From positions 1-64,000 of the forward strand of contig JAGPNK010000002.1 of the NCBI GenBank assembly GCA_020746835.1: 64,000 bases of DNA, read 5' to 3'. A program made the position numbers and the translations under genes. Positions within the stretch are counted from its first letter, which is position 1; each line of letters opens with the position of its first letter. Origin of the DNA: Stachybotrys elegans. Lineage: Eukaryota > Ascomycota > Sordariomycetes > Hypocreales > Stachybotryaceae. This document shows, one piece after another, positions 1 to 11,401 of the stretch. Under the pieces are notes generated by a model. It did no database searches. It was not told where the DNA came from and saw nothing but the letters and a program-made list of their open reading frames with translations.

Positions 1-1862
1 ACCCCAGTGGGCAGGCTTTGGGCCGAATATAAGGTCTGCTGCGTAGTCGTAGTCTCCATAACCTGGTTCTTTGTGGACACCCATTGATCTCCAGATCTTC
101 TTCTCTCTCTCGCCGTAGTCGCAGAGATCTATATGGGCGTCTTCAAGCATCTCCACCCAAGCTCGGAGGAGAATCAAGCGCTTTTTGACATTACTCTCAG
201 CAAGATATATGCCACTAGGAGGGAAGATCCTAAGGCAAGTCATAAGCGGTGTCATGACTGATACATGATGGTCTTGGAGATCTTTTAAGCTGCAAGGATC
301 CGCGCCATGCTTCAGGATCTGGAGCCCCAGTTCGAGTAATTCCCTTTCACTTTGAGTTAGGAAATCTTCAAAGAAATTAAAGCTCAATCTATAGGCAACC
401 CAGTGAAGAGCTGATTCTCCTGATCGAGTTCTTATAGTAGCCAGTCTTGGATCGGATACCCTAAGACCAGTACACCGCAGAAGTGCTGATGCTCTCAACT
501 GAAGACTCAGTCGACAGGCCAGTTCAAAGCGTAGTTGAACAGGAGAATTATCGAATCCAGGAAATGCGTTTTCCAGAATAAGGCTCAAGGTATCTGTATC
601 CCTACTGTAAAACAGCCAATCCCTGCTATGGGTCCAGTTACGGCTAAGGACATATTCGAAATCGATATAGAATTCTTTTTGCCGTGTGATCAGGTCGTAG
701 AACTCTCGTTCTGTATCCATCTCTCTGAAGTGCCCATAGGCATGAAGAGCGGCATATAGGGTTGTGTCCATGTCTGGTCGAGCCGTTTGGCAAAGAAGAT
801 ACCGACAGATTTCTAGGTGTTGGCAGAGTGCAGCCGCCTATAAGAAGTTAGAAGTTGTAATTTTGATATGCAACATTGACCCACTTCTAATAAAGTGATG
901 TATCCCTTACTTATCTGAGCAACATCAAGCGGTGATGCTTCGCCACTCATAAACATCCTTCTAATCTCACCCAAATTGCCCCTTCTGCAATGATAAAAGA
1001 TTTTGGAGTCTGCTGGGACCATATTATATGATTGCATGTTCAGGCACCATGAGTTTTGAGACCGAATTATGGCCAAATTCCAAATGGAACTGCAGATCCA
1101 ACTTGGCAAACGAAGCTGGACTCGGAACTTCATCTCCTTTCTCTTCGATTTTGGAGAATCGGAGGACCACGGATGATTCTTCTCATGGTCTAGCTCCAAT
1201 TCCTTGGAGTTGTTGATGGTAGAAACAGCGTTTATCTTAGAACATGTGTTCCTTGTGCCCAAAGCTCTGTGGGCAGGCAGAATGTGCTTGGTGTTGGACT
1301 GTTCCTTAAGCAAGGTGATTTCTCGTATGATATTTGCATCCATCTGAGCCACCTGATTCTGCAAAGATTGAAGCTGAGCGCCTTGAGAGGCACTATACTG
1401 TGCTTGCGCTTGATTTAGCCGACTTTGCTGGTCGACCAAGTATATCATATACGCGAACTCTAGAGAGTTCATGGCAGTGGCGAGCTTGTCGAGAAGATCT
1501 TGCACCTTGGGGTTTCTTAGGAATGTATTTAACATTCGTCCAAACTTTTTATGCTTCGACAACTTGGCTTGTAACTCATCAACAAGCTGCTGGATCTCAT
1601 CACTGCTCTGTTGGCATTGCAGGATGCAACGGACGAGTAGGACGCCGCTATGCCCGCTTTGTTGTCGCTGTTGTTCGAGCATCTGAAGAGCGATCTGAAT
1701 CGTCTCCAAGCCAAGGATGATTTTCGAAATGTTTTTCGGCAGCTCCTTGGCAGCATCATAAATCCGCTTCAGCTTCATCACACTCTCACCTAGTTGAATG
1801 CTGAGGGATAGCAAGCCAGCTCCCGAACCTACAATACCAACAATTGTTTCGGCACCAGACAT
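1..1862 (-). CDS. Ankyrin-repeat protein with fungal N-terminal domain (3' end outside window)
   Basis: Partial gene. Exons on the minus strand are 885-1862 and 1-837, with a 47-bp intron (838-884) whose removal joins two halves of an ankyrin repeat (the join reads ITLLEAAALCQHLEICRYLL). The start is the ATG at 1862, followed by a Gly/Ser-rich hydrophobic stretch (IVGIVGSGAGLLSLSIQLGE) typical of fungal STAND/NLR-like N-terminal domains. A Gln-rich, coiled-coil-like segment lies around residues 145-190, and a linker and ankyrin region start near residue 285. The frame stays open to base 1, so at least about 605 residues are encoded and the C-terminus is missing. Proteins of this build are common in ascomycetes, often in fast-evolving regions, and are linked to non-self recognition; the role here is not shown by sequence. 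No NACHT P-loop is visible in the part present. Confidence 0.75.
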
Positions 1863-2490
1863 TGCGATTCGACAGGGATGGACGCCAAGGTTATGTGATA
1901 GGTTATGTTATTCTCTCTCGGTTTTCTCAATGATAAACCACCGTTGGGTAACCTGCTCCCTACATAAGACATAGCCTTGCTGCCTGATAATAACACAGCC
2001 TTGCTGCCTAATTAACTATTATCTCTCACTACCGAAAAGGGTAATATGGCAGAATGTTGATTAAGATGTTGCAACCTAAGGGAGATTTGTGTTGGGCATC
2101 AATCCTTTTCGGACTAGAGTCGAGAGGAAGCGCGATACGCAAGCTGAGCTGGCCAATCATCCCCAAGCAGACGCAATGAGTTTGGCCAAGTCACTCACGG
2201 TGGCCGAAGTCCTCCAGTGACTTGCAACGAGTGGCATATGCGCGGCCGGCTAAAGGGGGTATAAGAAAAGAGTCAGAGCGCCCATATTAACAGAGCCCTG
2301 CATACACTTACACACACTAGCCATAGCTTAGGGCAACAGTTCCTTCCAACCTTACGCGACGCACGCCGAACTGGGCCAGGTTATTAGAAGGAGAAGTGGT
2401 TGCGCTTCCAGAGTTTGCCGAGGACATTGTACACTGTATAATTGCCCAGAAGTGCTTAGGCGCTCTTTGATTCAACTTGCTGGGAGTCAC
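1863..2490. other. Intergenic region
   Basis: Between the ankyrin gene start and the toxin-like remnant. It should contain the promoter of the ankyrin gene near 1863-2000. The words agccttgctgcctgataa and agccttgctgcctaatta (about 1974-2015) form a short imperfect direct repeat. No coding region is supported. Confidence 0.4.
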
Positions 2491-4220
2491 TTATATAGAA
2501 AGAATGGCTTTCATCAGATCCAATGCAAGGGTGGGCGAATTCGGTGCAACTCCTTTCGGAGTCTTGTCACCAACGGGCAGACCCAGCTGTTTTAACTGAG
2601 GAGCAGACTTTTCCTGCTCCACCAATGTCGAACCTAATATCAGTAGATCTCCCTTTTCTCCCCATCCGTCCTTGGCTGGATGTACCCTCTCAACCCTGAC
2701 TGCCTGGCGTGGACTCCAGAATGGCAGGGAGTCCCGAAGCCGGCTTACGTCCATGGTAACTGGAGTCTCGGAATCGGGCACTGTAGCAAGCTTGTTACTG
2801 AAGATGTGCCATTTATTTGCAAAGTCGGCGTGTAGGTCTACCAGCATGTATGCGCAGTCTCCCCAACCTTCTCATCTACTTTACTGCGAAACTTGCGAAC
2901 AGCTTCGCTCGCCGCATTCTTCCACAATGCACCGCCTTCGAGTGCTGTGTAGCGAATGGTGAAGAGCACATCACTGATGGACCCGTAGTCGAACTGCGGA
3001 TATGGTCCCGGCAGCTCGAGCTTCCACTTGATGACGCTGGCTCTTTCAAAGGGAACATAGCGGTCGTCACGGAAATTGAGCTCAAATATTCCACTCGCAG
3101 CTGCTTAATGCAATAGGGGTGATGGGAACGTGATCTGATTGGAAACGCTCGTCGTTGGAAGCATCTTCGAGATAGTAACTACCCGTGGAGGAGCGGCCTG
3201 CCTTGAGACGGTATGTGTGCCCCAACAAATGCAGTGTTAAGTCCGCTACTTCATGGGCGGCATAGACGTAGTCGCATAATGACTTTGATATCGTTTCTTT
3301 GTTCAAATTGCTTTGGAGAACCTTGCTCCCAAGCTCTTGGAACGCCTCCGTCTTGTCGTCATGCAGTGATGTCTCCAGCCAATTCCCTGGGTATAGAAAC
3401 ACTTTCCGATAAGCCTGCCATAGAGTATATCGGTCCATCCACTTCCATTGGGCCGTGCTTATCTTGTCGGTGGAAATTCCGGAGACCTTCTCCAATCCCA
3501 AGAGGCAGCGTTGCACAAAGAGCTGCACGAGACGTGACTAGCACAGGCCTCATCTGAACATCGATCAGAAACTCAGCCGACAAGTCATCAACACTCTTGA
3601 CACCTTTGACTTGAAATTCGGTATACGAAGGAGGTACTGTTGTAAGAGTCTCTGCTTCAGATACTGTAGAGACTCCCTAGCTGCGGATAGTGAGCTGCCT
3701 GCGCTGTTGGACGAAAGAGATCCCCAGCTCTCGGTCTAAGCTGAAGACTTCAGGTTCATTCGGCAGGACAGGACATTCGGCCCATCGGAACCGCCAACTC
3801 TTGGGATATCTCGTAGGTCTCAGAGAGTCTATGTAGTGCTGTGAGATCGGTAAAAGTTTGATTCTGGTTTGAGTTGACATGGCTGGCCATTGTCTGTCCA
3901 TAAACGTGGCAATACCGAATGCGGATAGTTTGGTCAACAGCTGTGTCTCTGCAATCAGTTGATCTCTAGCTGCAGTTACGTCCTTGGGTGCACTCGCAGA
4001 TTGATGCAAATACCGTAAGTAATTGATTAATGATTTTCCCGAGGCCTTGAAGTCGCTACGAGTACGAGTAACCCGCACAAGTTGTCATCTGTCTTATATT
4101 CAAGCCTGTAAAGGTGATGGAAGCTGACTTTAGCTGCGTTTTGATTGAGTCTTTTGACCGCCTCTAAGGATATTTCAAGACGTCTCAGAATATCACAGGC
4201 ATCAGAGGCCAAAGGAGCTG
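2491..4220 (-). pseudogene. Broken remnant of a Tc-toxin A-subunit (TcA/TcdA)-like gene
   Basis: Minus-strand frames carry scattered pieces that resemble the insecticidal toxin-complex A subunit: an N-terminal helical piece (about 4027-4212), a larger piece (3677-4078), the neuraminidase-like region (3120-3600, with FLYPGNWLE followed by DDKTEAFQEL), and the C-terminal receptor-domain signature (2870-3095, GIFELNFRDDRY and QFDYGSISDV). The pieces lie in different frames. I see an in-frame stop near 3678, a frame change with apparent loss of codons near 3530, a large internal deletion near 3095-3130 that joins the middle region directly to the C-terminus, and another frame change near 2845. 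A whole TcA protein is over 1,000 residues; this remnant is about 570 codons. Fungal TcA-like genes are regarded as acquired from bacteria. It is not expected to give a functional product. Confidence 0.72.
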
Positions 4221-4474
4221 AGATGGCTTCTACCTTTCTTTACATTATCTCAGATATCATTCCGCTTATACAATGCATTACACTTTACTCCAGCGCTCTG
4301 GGCAGTTCTAGGATACTATAGATATGCAATATATATATATTCAGGACTACATCCTTATATAGCATATACTCTACTTAGAAGACACCGTTACAAACGTTGG
4401 TGTTTCATAATTGATTGGTGCAGCGGCAGTCGGTCCAGTCGGTCCAAGTCCAGGTCAGCTCTCAGTGGCTTTCC

Positions 4475-5698
4475 CTAAGAAAGGGTTTTAGCTGCCCATC
4501 CAATCCTTTGGTTTCCTCCATCAAAGACAACAAATCCTGCCTTCAAAGCGATATCGCCAAAAATATTAATCCCAATACCACTGCTTGACTGCAAACCGCC
4601 ATAGCAAGTTGAGGAGCCATCTGTAATAGGTGCGTAGTTCATATACTTTCCTGGAATGGTGAAGCGAGAAGAGCCGACACCGAAGCTAAAGCTGGGGAGA
4701 GATGTGCTGCATGGGAAAATATATCCACCGACAGAATTGCTGTTCTGAGCGCCCGAGACCTTGGAGTAGTAGGCTCTCACGATGGAGTCAGGGAGCAGGA
4801 GAAGGGTGGTACCCGTATCAGCAATACCGTCAAGAGCCGTGGTAGACAGGCTTGCAGATCCGACAGCATATCCTCTTGCTGTAAACTCCCAGAATCCCTG
4901 CGATGGATCAACGGCGGTGTATGCGATGGAACCGGTATAGGCGGAGGTGTCGATAAAGCCAAAGTTGTACTTTCCAGCGGTATGATACTTTAGGTCGGCA
5001 GTGAAAAGAGGTGAGCTTAGCTTGCTCTTGGCGGTGTCAAAGAAGGTGGTCTGTTGGCGAGGCGAGACGGTGTTGATGGAGCTAAAAGCCAGACCGAGAA
5101 GACCATCAAGGTTTGATTCAGAGGTGAAAGAATCCGACACAACGCGTGCAGCTTCAACTGCCTGAGCTGTCACCGCGAGCCCACCTACGGAAACCTTATC
5201 CGTGTAGACATCGCCGGAAGAGGAGCTGCCATCACCGTATGAGATGGACCAAGTGTACCCAGACAGCTTCTTGGCGGTGCTACTCTTCGAAGGATCATAG
5301 AGAGTCTGGCCGTCAACATCGTTGGCCGAAGTCTCAGTACTGAAGACCCAGAGGTCTGATGAGCCAGTATCAAAGTCCAGATTGAGAGTTTGAGCAGGAG
5401 TTCCGATCTGAACAGGTGTCAAATACTCGCTGTCGTACTGCTCTGGCGTGGTAGTAGCACTGCCAGTGTCCCGACGAGATGGCTTAACGTTCTCAATGGC
5501 TTGCTGCAAAGAGCTTGGAATCGGGACGTTGTATTTGATATAGGCCTTTGCCAACGCCAGAGGCCCACTCCGTTGAAAATGGGGATTCTTGACCTGTTCA
5601 ACCACAAAGTGTTTGTCTTGGGTGGTTGCTGGTGCGCCGGCAGCAGCAGAGGCCAGGGCAAGAGTAGCGCAGAGCAGAGAGTGAAGTGAGACAACCAT
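4475..5698 (-). CDS. Secreted pepsin-type aspartic endopeptidase (family A1)
   Basis: Intronless gene for 407 residues. It is an extracellular acid protease of the penicillopepsin/endothiapepsin group. A signal peptide covers residues 1 to about 20 (MVVSLHSLLCATLALA), and a basic propeptide ends near the RR at 75-76. The two catalytic motifs are present: Asp110 in DTGSS and Asp294 in DTGTT, with the flap tyrosine Y154 in SYGDGS. The two cysteines late in the protein fit the usual C-terminal disulfide. I chose the ATG at 5698 because it starts the signal peptide; the frame continues upstream through the TATA region and is unlikely to be translated. Length is normal for the family. A TATA box lies about 70 bp upstream. 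It has no obvious link to the catabolic genes to the right. Confidence 0.95.
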   Translation of the reverse strand: MVVSLHSLLCATLALASAAAGAPATTQDKHFVVEQVKNPHFQRSGPLALAKAYIKYNVPIPSSLQQAIENVKPSRRDTGSATTTPEQYDSEYLTPVQIGTPAQTLNLDFDTGSSDLWVFSTETSANDVDGQTLYDPSKSSTAKKLSGYTWSISYGDGSSSSGDVYTDKVSVGGLAVTAQAVEAARVVSDSFTSESNLDGLLGLAFSSINTVSPRQQTTFFDTAKSKLSSPLFTADLKYHTAGKYNFGFIDTSAYTGSIAYTAVDPSQGFWEFTARGYAVGSASLSTTALDGIADTGTTLLLLPDSIVRAYYSKVSGAQNSNSVGGYIFPCSTSLPSFSFGVGSSRFTIPGKYMNYAPITDGSSTCYGGLQSSSGIGINIFGDIALKAGFVVFDGGNQRIGWAAKTLS

Positions 5699-5764
5699 GA
5701 TCGCTGATGTTTGGATTGGAGGTTTGGTGTTGATATGATGATGAAAGGAGCTGGAGCGTGCCGT

Positions 5765-5772
5765 CTTATATA
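5765..5772 (-). promoter_or_regulatory. TATA box of the aspartic protease gene
   Basis: The minus strand reads TATATAAG, 67-74 bp upstream of the ATG at 5698. This is the normal fungal spacing for a strongly expressed gene. Confidence 0.6.
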
Positions 5773-7461
5773 TTTTTTTCGTAGGAAACACGTTAGATCT
5801 GTAGACATCTTTTGACAGCCACCTTCCCATTCTCATTGGCCTAAAGCCCTTGATTGCTTTTCCATCTTCCGGCATCCATTACCCGACCAAGGGACCAATA
5901 CCAACCTCACAACGTAGAGGTTTTGACACTGACAAACGAGGAACATGCTCTCTGCGCATATTCATGGCAGCCTTTTGTGCCGAAGTGCCAGTGCCTTCCT
6001 CTTATGGCAGAGCGTTAAGGGATATTTGTAGCGCGAACACTCTGTATTCTTCAACTTATGTCCATAGGATTGACTGATCTGAAGATTGCAATCGGATACG
6101 CGGCATCACGTTTGTTCTCACATGCCAACATTGAATTAAGCACCTGCCGAAAGAGGCTATCAGCGACGGGCTGACCTGGCGCTAGCCACAAGATCATACA
6201 CACCATGCTTTTTCTACATTCTGACGCATGATTCCCGACCGGCAAATCGGCATTCATACGGCCACTACACTCGATCTGGGTAATGTACCGCGCCATATTT
6301 CGAGTTGCCGCCCAGTAATAATCGCAGCGTGGGGGTCTCGATCATGAGGAAGCTGAGCGTATTAACAAAAGCCCTGACCGCATTAACTGTGGAATATAGA
6401 ACAACAGCACCTAGCTACTTATTTTGGCGACAAGCTGTAGAAAATACATTTTAAGATTATCGTCCTCCCGGTCTGTCACCCCGTTGATCTTGCCGTTATG
6501 AATCTGCTGACCAACCCGAAGAGCGACTTCCACCCGTGATCGGGTTGGTTCGCACTATGGGATGAAGTCCAGACCCTTGTTATCTGGGTGCCCTCAATTC
6601 TCGTAATGAATGGGTCGGTTGTGCTCCATGATGCGAGAGAAGACGTGCTGCCAGTGCGTCCGTAAGACCCTCTACCAGTTTTTCAAAGGCCACCGGCTTT
6701 CGCGTACATTTCGTAGCCCGACGCGAAGAGGGTATCCCCGAGATCCACCATCTGTAGCACGCCATAGTCGATTGGATGTGTTCAAAGGTGATGCTGTCCG
6801 CCTTATGAGCCTTACCGTGGAATGATTTCTGTCGAATACTTTCTGTACTTACTCGGAATGCCACAGGGAGCGACGCCTCGAACCGATTGCTGTGGGTCTA
6901 TGGCCTTATTAACACTTATTGTTATCTGGCCCTATTAGCCATGTGTTCTCTTTTCTTCCCAGAAGGGGACTATGGGAAAAGATAGTAAATACTATTTTTA
7001 ACTGCTTTCCTTATTAAATGGAGGCTTTTCTTTATTACTAAATCCTTTTTAAGTTAATATATAACGAATCATTTAAAGGTTTAGGTATACATAATGTGTG
7101 TGGCACTAGGCACCGCCTCTACTGTTTATTTGCTCTCTACTACTTACACCCCACACTGCACACTCTTTTCCTCATCATACATAATGTGTATTTTCCGTAC
7201 TATTTGTAAGTGGAGAATATTAATAATGGCAGGTCTAAGCTCCCGAGTCCTCGGTAATCAATACCTAGGGTAAAAGCCGGGGGTACATCGGGAAACAACA
7301 CGGCTGGCCCCACGAGTAAATGCCGGTCCATCAAGCTCTGAGCTAGGAAGCAAAATTTTGGCTGAATACGGAGGCGACAGCATCTGAGGGTTCAGCGCGT
7401 TATGTGCATAGGGTATTTGCCCATACTCTTCCTGTATAGCTGTTTTCATCCTTTGGCCATG
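5773..7461. other. Intergenic region
   Basis: About 1.7 kb without a supported gene. Open frames at 6051-6296 and 6580-6864 match no family I recognise and have no gene-like features. From about 6960 to 7240 the DNA becomes AT-rich, and the word atacataatgtgt occurs twice (near 7087 and 7178), suggesting an old repeat fragment. Confidence 0.45.
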
Positions 7462-7469
7462 TATATAAA
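7462..7469 (+). promoter_or_regulatory. TATA box of the OYE-like gene
   Basis: TATATAAA, 70-77 bp upstream of the ATG at 7539. Confidence 0.55.
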
Positions 7470-7538
7470 TGTGTTGTCCAGAACTCTAGGCTTACTTCAT
7501 TTACAGTACCTGAAATCATCCCAGTTGAACACATCAAC

Positions 7539-8709
7539 ATGTCAAAGCTATTCCAGCCCCTGGAGGTGGCTGGCTGCCACCTCAAGCACCGCGCAGTCCT
7601 GGCACCTCTCACCCGTTTCCGTGCCGATGATGATTATGTCCCTACCGACATGATGAAGGGTGCGTTCGGTCAAGGTTTCATACCCCTTGGATCCTTCTAA
7701 CCGTCCCTTAGAGTACTACACTCAACGAGCCTCTGTGCCCGGAACACTTCTCATCACCGAAGGCGTCCAAATTTCTCAACGAAATATCGGGTTGAAGAAT
7801 GTCCCAGGAATCTGGTCCCCTGCCCAAATTGCCGCCTGGCGCGAGATCACCGACGCTGTTCATGCCAAAAGATCTTACATCTGGTGCCAGTTATGGGTCT
7901 TAGGTCGTGCGAGCAACCCTTCTCTCCGGAGCGAGCTGGGTCTGAAGCTTCTCGGCCCCAGCCCCGTAGCGAGCTCCCCGGATAGTCCACTTCCTGAAGA
8001 AATGACCGACGAAGACATCCAAGAAGTCATCGCGGACTATCGCATTGCTGCGCGAAACGCTATCGAGGCTGGTTTCGACGGCGTCGAGATCCAGGCCGGC
8101 GGTGGATACTTGCCTGATCAGTTTCTTCAAAATGTCACCAACAAGAGGACAGACCATTGGGGCGGCAGCATTGAAAACCGCTCCAAGTTCCCCATTGAGC
8201 TCACCAAGGCAATTGCCCAGGAGATAGGATCCATAAAAGTCGCCATACGACTGAGCCCCTGGAGCGACTTTATCGGCATGGGTATGGATGACCCTATCCC
8301 GACCTTCACCTACCTCATCCAGCAGCTCCGCACCCTAAACATTGGATTCCTCGACCTGATTGAGGCACGCATCCGAGGAAACGACGATGCCGACTGCGGC
8401 GGAGATAACGATGTGTCTTTCGCCGTTCACGCCTGGGGCAAGGACGCGCCCGTCATGGTCGGTGGCGGATTCAATAGCGAGTCTGCTCAAAAGGCAGTCG
8501 ACGAGACCTACAAAGACTACAACCTGGCTATCATTTTTGGTCGCCACTGGACAAGCAACCCCGATCTGCCCTTCCGTATTAAGGCCAATATTCCGCTTAT
8601 CAAATATGACCGGTCAACTTTCTATACGCCTAAGAATAGTAAAGGCTACAGTGATTGGGCGTTTAGTGAGGAATTTTTGGTATCGAGCGGCGCTGCTAGG
8701 GTCGTGTAA
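7539..8709 (+). CDS. Old Yellow Enzyme-family NADH:flavin oxidoreductase with altered active-site residues
   Basis: Exons 7539-7659 and 7712-8709; the 52-bp intron begins gtgcgt, contains a ctaac branch point and ends cccttag. The product is 372 residues, an (alpha/beta)8 FMN-dependent ene-reductase fold. Family signatures are APLTRFRA near the N-terminus, QLWVLGRAS (100-108), DQFLQNVTNKRTDHWGGSIENR from 176, and the phosphate-binding GGGF plus IIFGRHW region near the C-terminus. The usual HxAN(G)Y substrate-binding motif reads Q168-A-G-G171-G-Y173: the His and Asn that hold the substrate carbonyl in yeast OYE1 (H191, N194) are Gln and Gly, while the proton-donor Tyr is kept. This could mean a changed substrate or loss of classical enone reduction. 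The neighbouring MAPEG and efflux genes fit a detoxification setting. Confidence 0.9.
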
Positions 8710-9369
8710 AGAATAAGAGGGATCATGTACATATAAATTTAGCAATTATTCGCATAGACCCTTGACCTTACGAAGAACAGTAGCATCATAACCTACTCCA
8801 TAGTCCAATGCAAGCCCAGGGATGTCACTAAACGCCGTTGTGCACCAGAGACTTGGCTGATATGACGGGTGTTAGGGGTTTACGTGGGAGCATCAATTAG
8901 AATAGCACCCGCGGTATTGGACTAAAGATATGAGATGCTCCCGGGCTCGATGGCTTGGAGAATTGTAACACAAGCCCATGGGTTTGAATGGAGTCAATGA
9001 GCGGCCAAGCTGCGGGGACAAGTCCAGGATCGGTTGACACGCCAGCCTACGAGGTGGCAGCTAGCTACCTCAGAACAAGGATGGAAGAAACATCACTCAA
9101 TATGCTTCAACCATCTTGAATGTAAGATCACTTCCTTTTGACTATTTTCGTAATCCTTTTTGGCTTTATTATGGGGGTCACAGAAGAGACTGAGCTCGTG
9201 TGCAGCTCCTAGTCGGCAGGTTAGGTCATGGACCCAAAAGGGCCGAGACGAGTCAAATTCCCTAATCACACAATTTCTATTTCTCACATGAACCCCTCGT
9301 GAGGTGACCACTGGATGGCAGGTAACGTCCTCAACTACTATAATGTCCCAATGACCCCACTTCGCACAA
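8710..9369. other. Intergenic region
   Basis: Convergent 3' flanks of the OYE-like and MAPEG genes. No open frame with family resemblance and no repeat seen. Confidence 0.4.
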
Positions 9370-9807
9370 TTAGAAGAAAATCTCCCAAGCTGCCTTGGCT
9401 GTCATGCCCATAAGCACAACCGAGCTCGCGAGAAAAGCTGGGAAGCGCAGAAGAACATTGTTGTATGAAACATGGATTAAGCTGTGAAGAACTCTTAGTC
9501 CCACATAAGTCCATGCTAGTTGTACAGTAACCTTATCCTTAACACCTAATAGGGTTAAGCTAAGAAGTACTGCATAGAATTGGGTAGGTTGCTCCAGTAG
9601 ATTATTAAAGTTATCTGCTGGCCATTGGACAAATGCAGGTAGCTTTGTAGCCTTCTCCTGTTTGACAATGTTCGGGTCAAAGGAGATATTGTATTTCTTT
9701 AGCGCTGGAGTCCTACGAATGTATAGTAGGGCCTCCATAGCAAAAGTCCATACATTAAGACCAACAAGGGGGCCAAGGAGTGGCTTATTAACGAGGAGAG
9801 TCGACAT
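9370..9807 (-). CDS. MAPEG-family small membrane protein (microsomal glutathione transferase-like)
   Basis: Intronless, 145 residues, about four hydrophobic segments (near residues 8-28, 75-90, 92-112 and 122-143). The middle carries the MAPEG-type signature DNFNNLLEQPTQFYAV followed by WTYVGLRVLHSLIH. MAPEG proteins are trimeric membrane enzymes; members conjugate glutathione to lipophilic electrophiles or reduce lipid peroxides. The start is the ATG at 9807, and the length is normal. The codons are more AT-rich than in the neighbours. A role in coping with electrophilic xenobiotics is inference from family and context. Confidence 0.82.
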   Translation of the reverse strand: MSTLLVNKPLLGPLVGLNVWTFAMEALLYIRRTPALKKYNISFDPNIVKQEKATKLPAFVQWPADNFNNLLEQPTQFYAVLLSLTLLGVKDKVTVQLAWTYVGLRVLHSLIHVSYNNVLLRFPAFLASSVVLMGMTAKAAWEIFF

Positions 9808-10614
9808 GATGGCTATCCTATATTAGTTCTGTGGCCTTGAAGCATATGCAGTGGAAGCGGTACGAACTGACTTGATTTAGGTAGTATGAGACAACCTTTT
9901 GGCAGTGGATGAGAGATGATTTGTAACGAGGAGCATCTGAGTAGAGGTGATGCTACCGTGATGAATATATATATGATCAATTCCGGAGGCAAATGTCAAG
10001 CTAATAATTGGACCTCGGCAAATACGGAGATTATATTACGTAGCTTCGGGCTTAAGGGCGTATAAATCCGTCCAAGTCGGCTGCCCGGATGGATACCCGA
10101 TCCATCCCCGAACGTATCCATTCTTCTGCCATGAATAAGCAAAGCCGATGCCAGTCCACAAAAATCGTCATCGCGCAATGGGACTACCGGTACTGGTTAC
10201 GTAAATGCTAGGACCTGGTCCTCTTTTTGTGAACAGTCCGACTGGCCCAGGTTCGGTTCCCAGGATATGGTTGAATCAGCGGTGGCTGTGGCATCCAACC
10301 CAGGTGACCCAGTTAGAGGTGACCCAATTAGATCGGTGGTTGTCAAATGAACCAAACCTGTACCGCTTGTTGCTTCTGTCAACTGAGTGGAAGGCAGGGA
10401 GTGCATAGCAGAAGTGGTTGAGGTGTGTGATGAGTTTAGCCTTTGACCGCCTTCCATTGTACCGTGAGGCTCACATTCTTGTCTCAACAGATAGCCTGTG
10501 CTAGTCGGCGAATTGGATACCTCTATTGGCGAGACAATAGCATGTTGGTTGTGGTCTCTCTTTGTTGCTGTCACAAAACCACTTAATTTTAGCTCCTCCC
10601 AATGGCGATGGGAG

Positions 10615-10666
10615 CCTCCTTGAAGTCGCTGGTCTATATCCCATTGGGGGCACACAAACGGGAAAT
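10615..10666 (-). repeat. Inverted repeat copy A
   Basis: Its reverse complement matches 11351-11401 with about four differences (three transitions and one single-base indel in a C run). The shared core includes cccaatgggata and agaccagcgacttc. Confidence 0.75.
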
Positions 10667-11350
10667 CCCACATAAACGCTGCTAATATTAGTACAATTAT
10701 CTAGGGCGTCATAGCAATTACCTATGTTTCGTTGAGTTCATGCCTAATTCTGTGCTTAGGACGTGGATCATTAAATTTTCAACTTTAAGATCACTCAGAG
10801 ACATGTTCTTAGTATGGCAAATTTCTTAGATATAAATGTCATTGTCCAGGCGCCATATGAGAATTAGTGACTTCTTTAGAGTACGCAAGCCTTAGGAACA
10901 CATTACACAGGTAATTATCTATACTGCATAAAGGCTAACTACTTCTATATATAAAAGCGTCCAGATCTATTTGTGTGATAGCTTGTATGGGACTTCTATG
11001 TCGACTCTCAGTCAGATTTCTCATCCTATCCTGTCCCACCCGCCTTGCTATGCGTTGGCCCAGACGTCAATTTGTGCTCGCTGCGGCCTAAATAGGAGGA
11101 GAGGCTCAGAAATGATGCATTACGGAGTTAAGCGACCGGCTGAGCATCTGCTCAGAGCGAAGGTAGTGAGAGAAATGTTAACACGAAATGACATATATTC
11201 TATGTGGGACAGTGCCGGCATCTAAAAAAGGGACAGTATGGATGACAAGAAATGTGACATGTAGGATGGTAGATCTACGCTTGAGATAGCAGATGGGTTG
11301 AAGGCAGCACAGAACACAAGAGGCCGAGATGTCAGTAAGCAAAATGCGCG

Positions 11351-11401
11351 ATTTCCCGTTCGTGTGCCCCAATGGGATACAGACCAGCGACTTCGAGGAG
11401 G
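11351..11401 (+). repeat. Inverted repeat copy B
   Basis: Partner of 10615-10666 in opposite orientation, 685 bp away. It is preceded by the word gtcagtaagcaaaat, which recurs 105 bp downstream. Confidence 0.75.

Noticed and set aside
1334..1720. 128-codon plus-strand frame
   Set aside because: Antisense shadow of the ankyrin-repeat gene.
6580..6864. Possible gene fragment in the 5.8-7.4 kb gap
   Set aside because: Open on both strands by chance; no recognisable domain, start context or intron signal.
10197..10673. 158-codon open frame on the minus strand
   Set aside because: No family resemblance, no codon pattern like the real genes, and one end lies in an inverted repeat; treated as intergenic.
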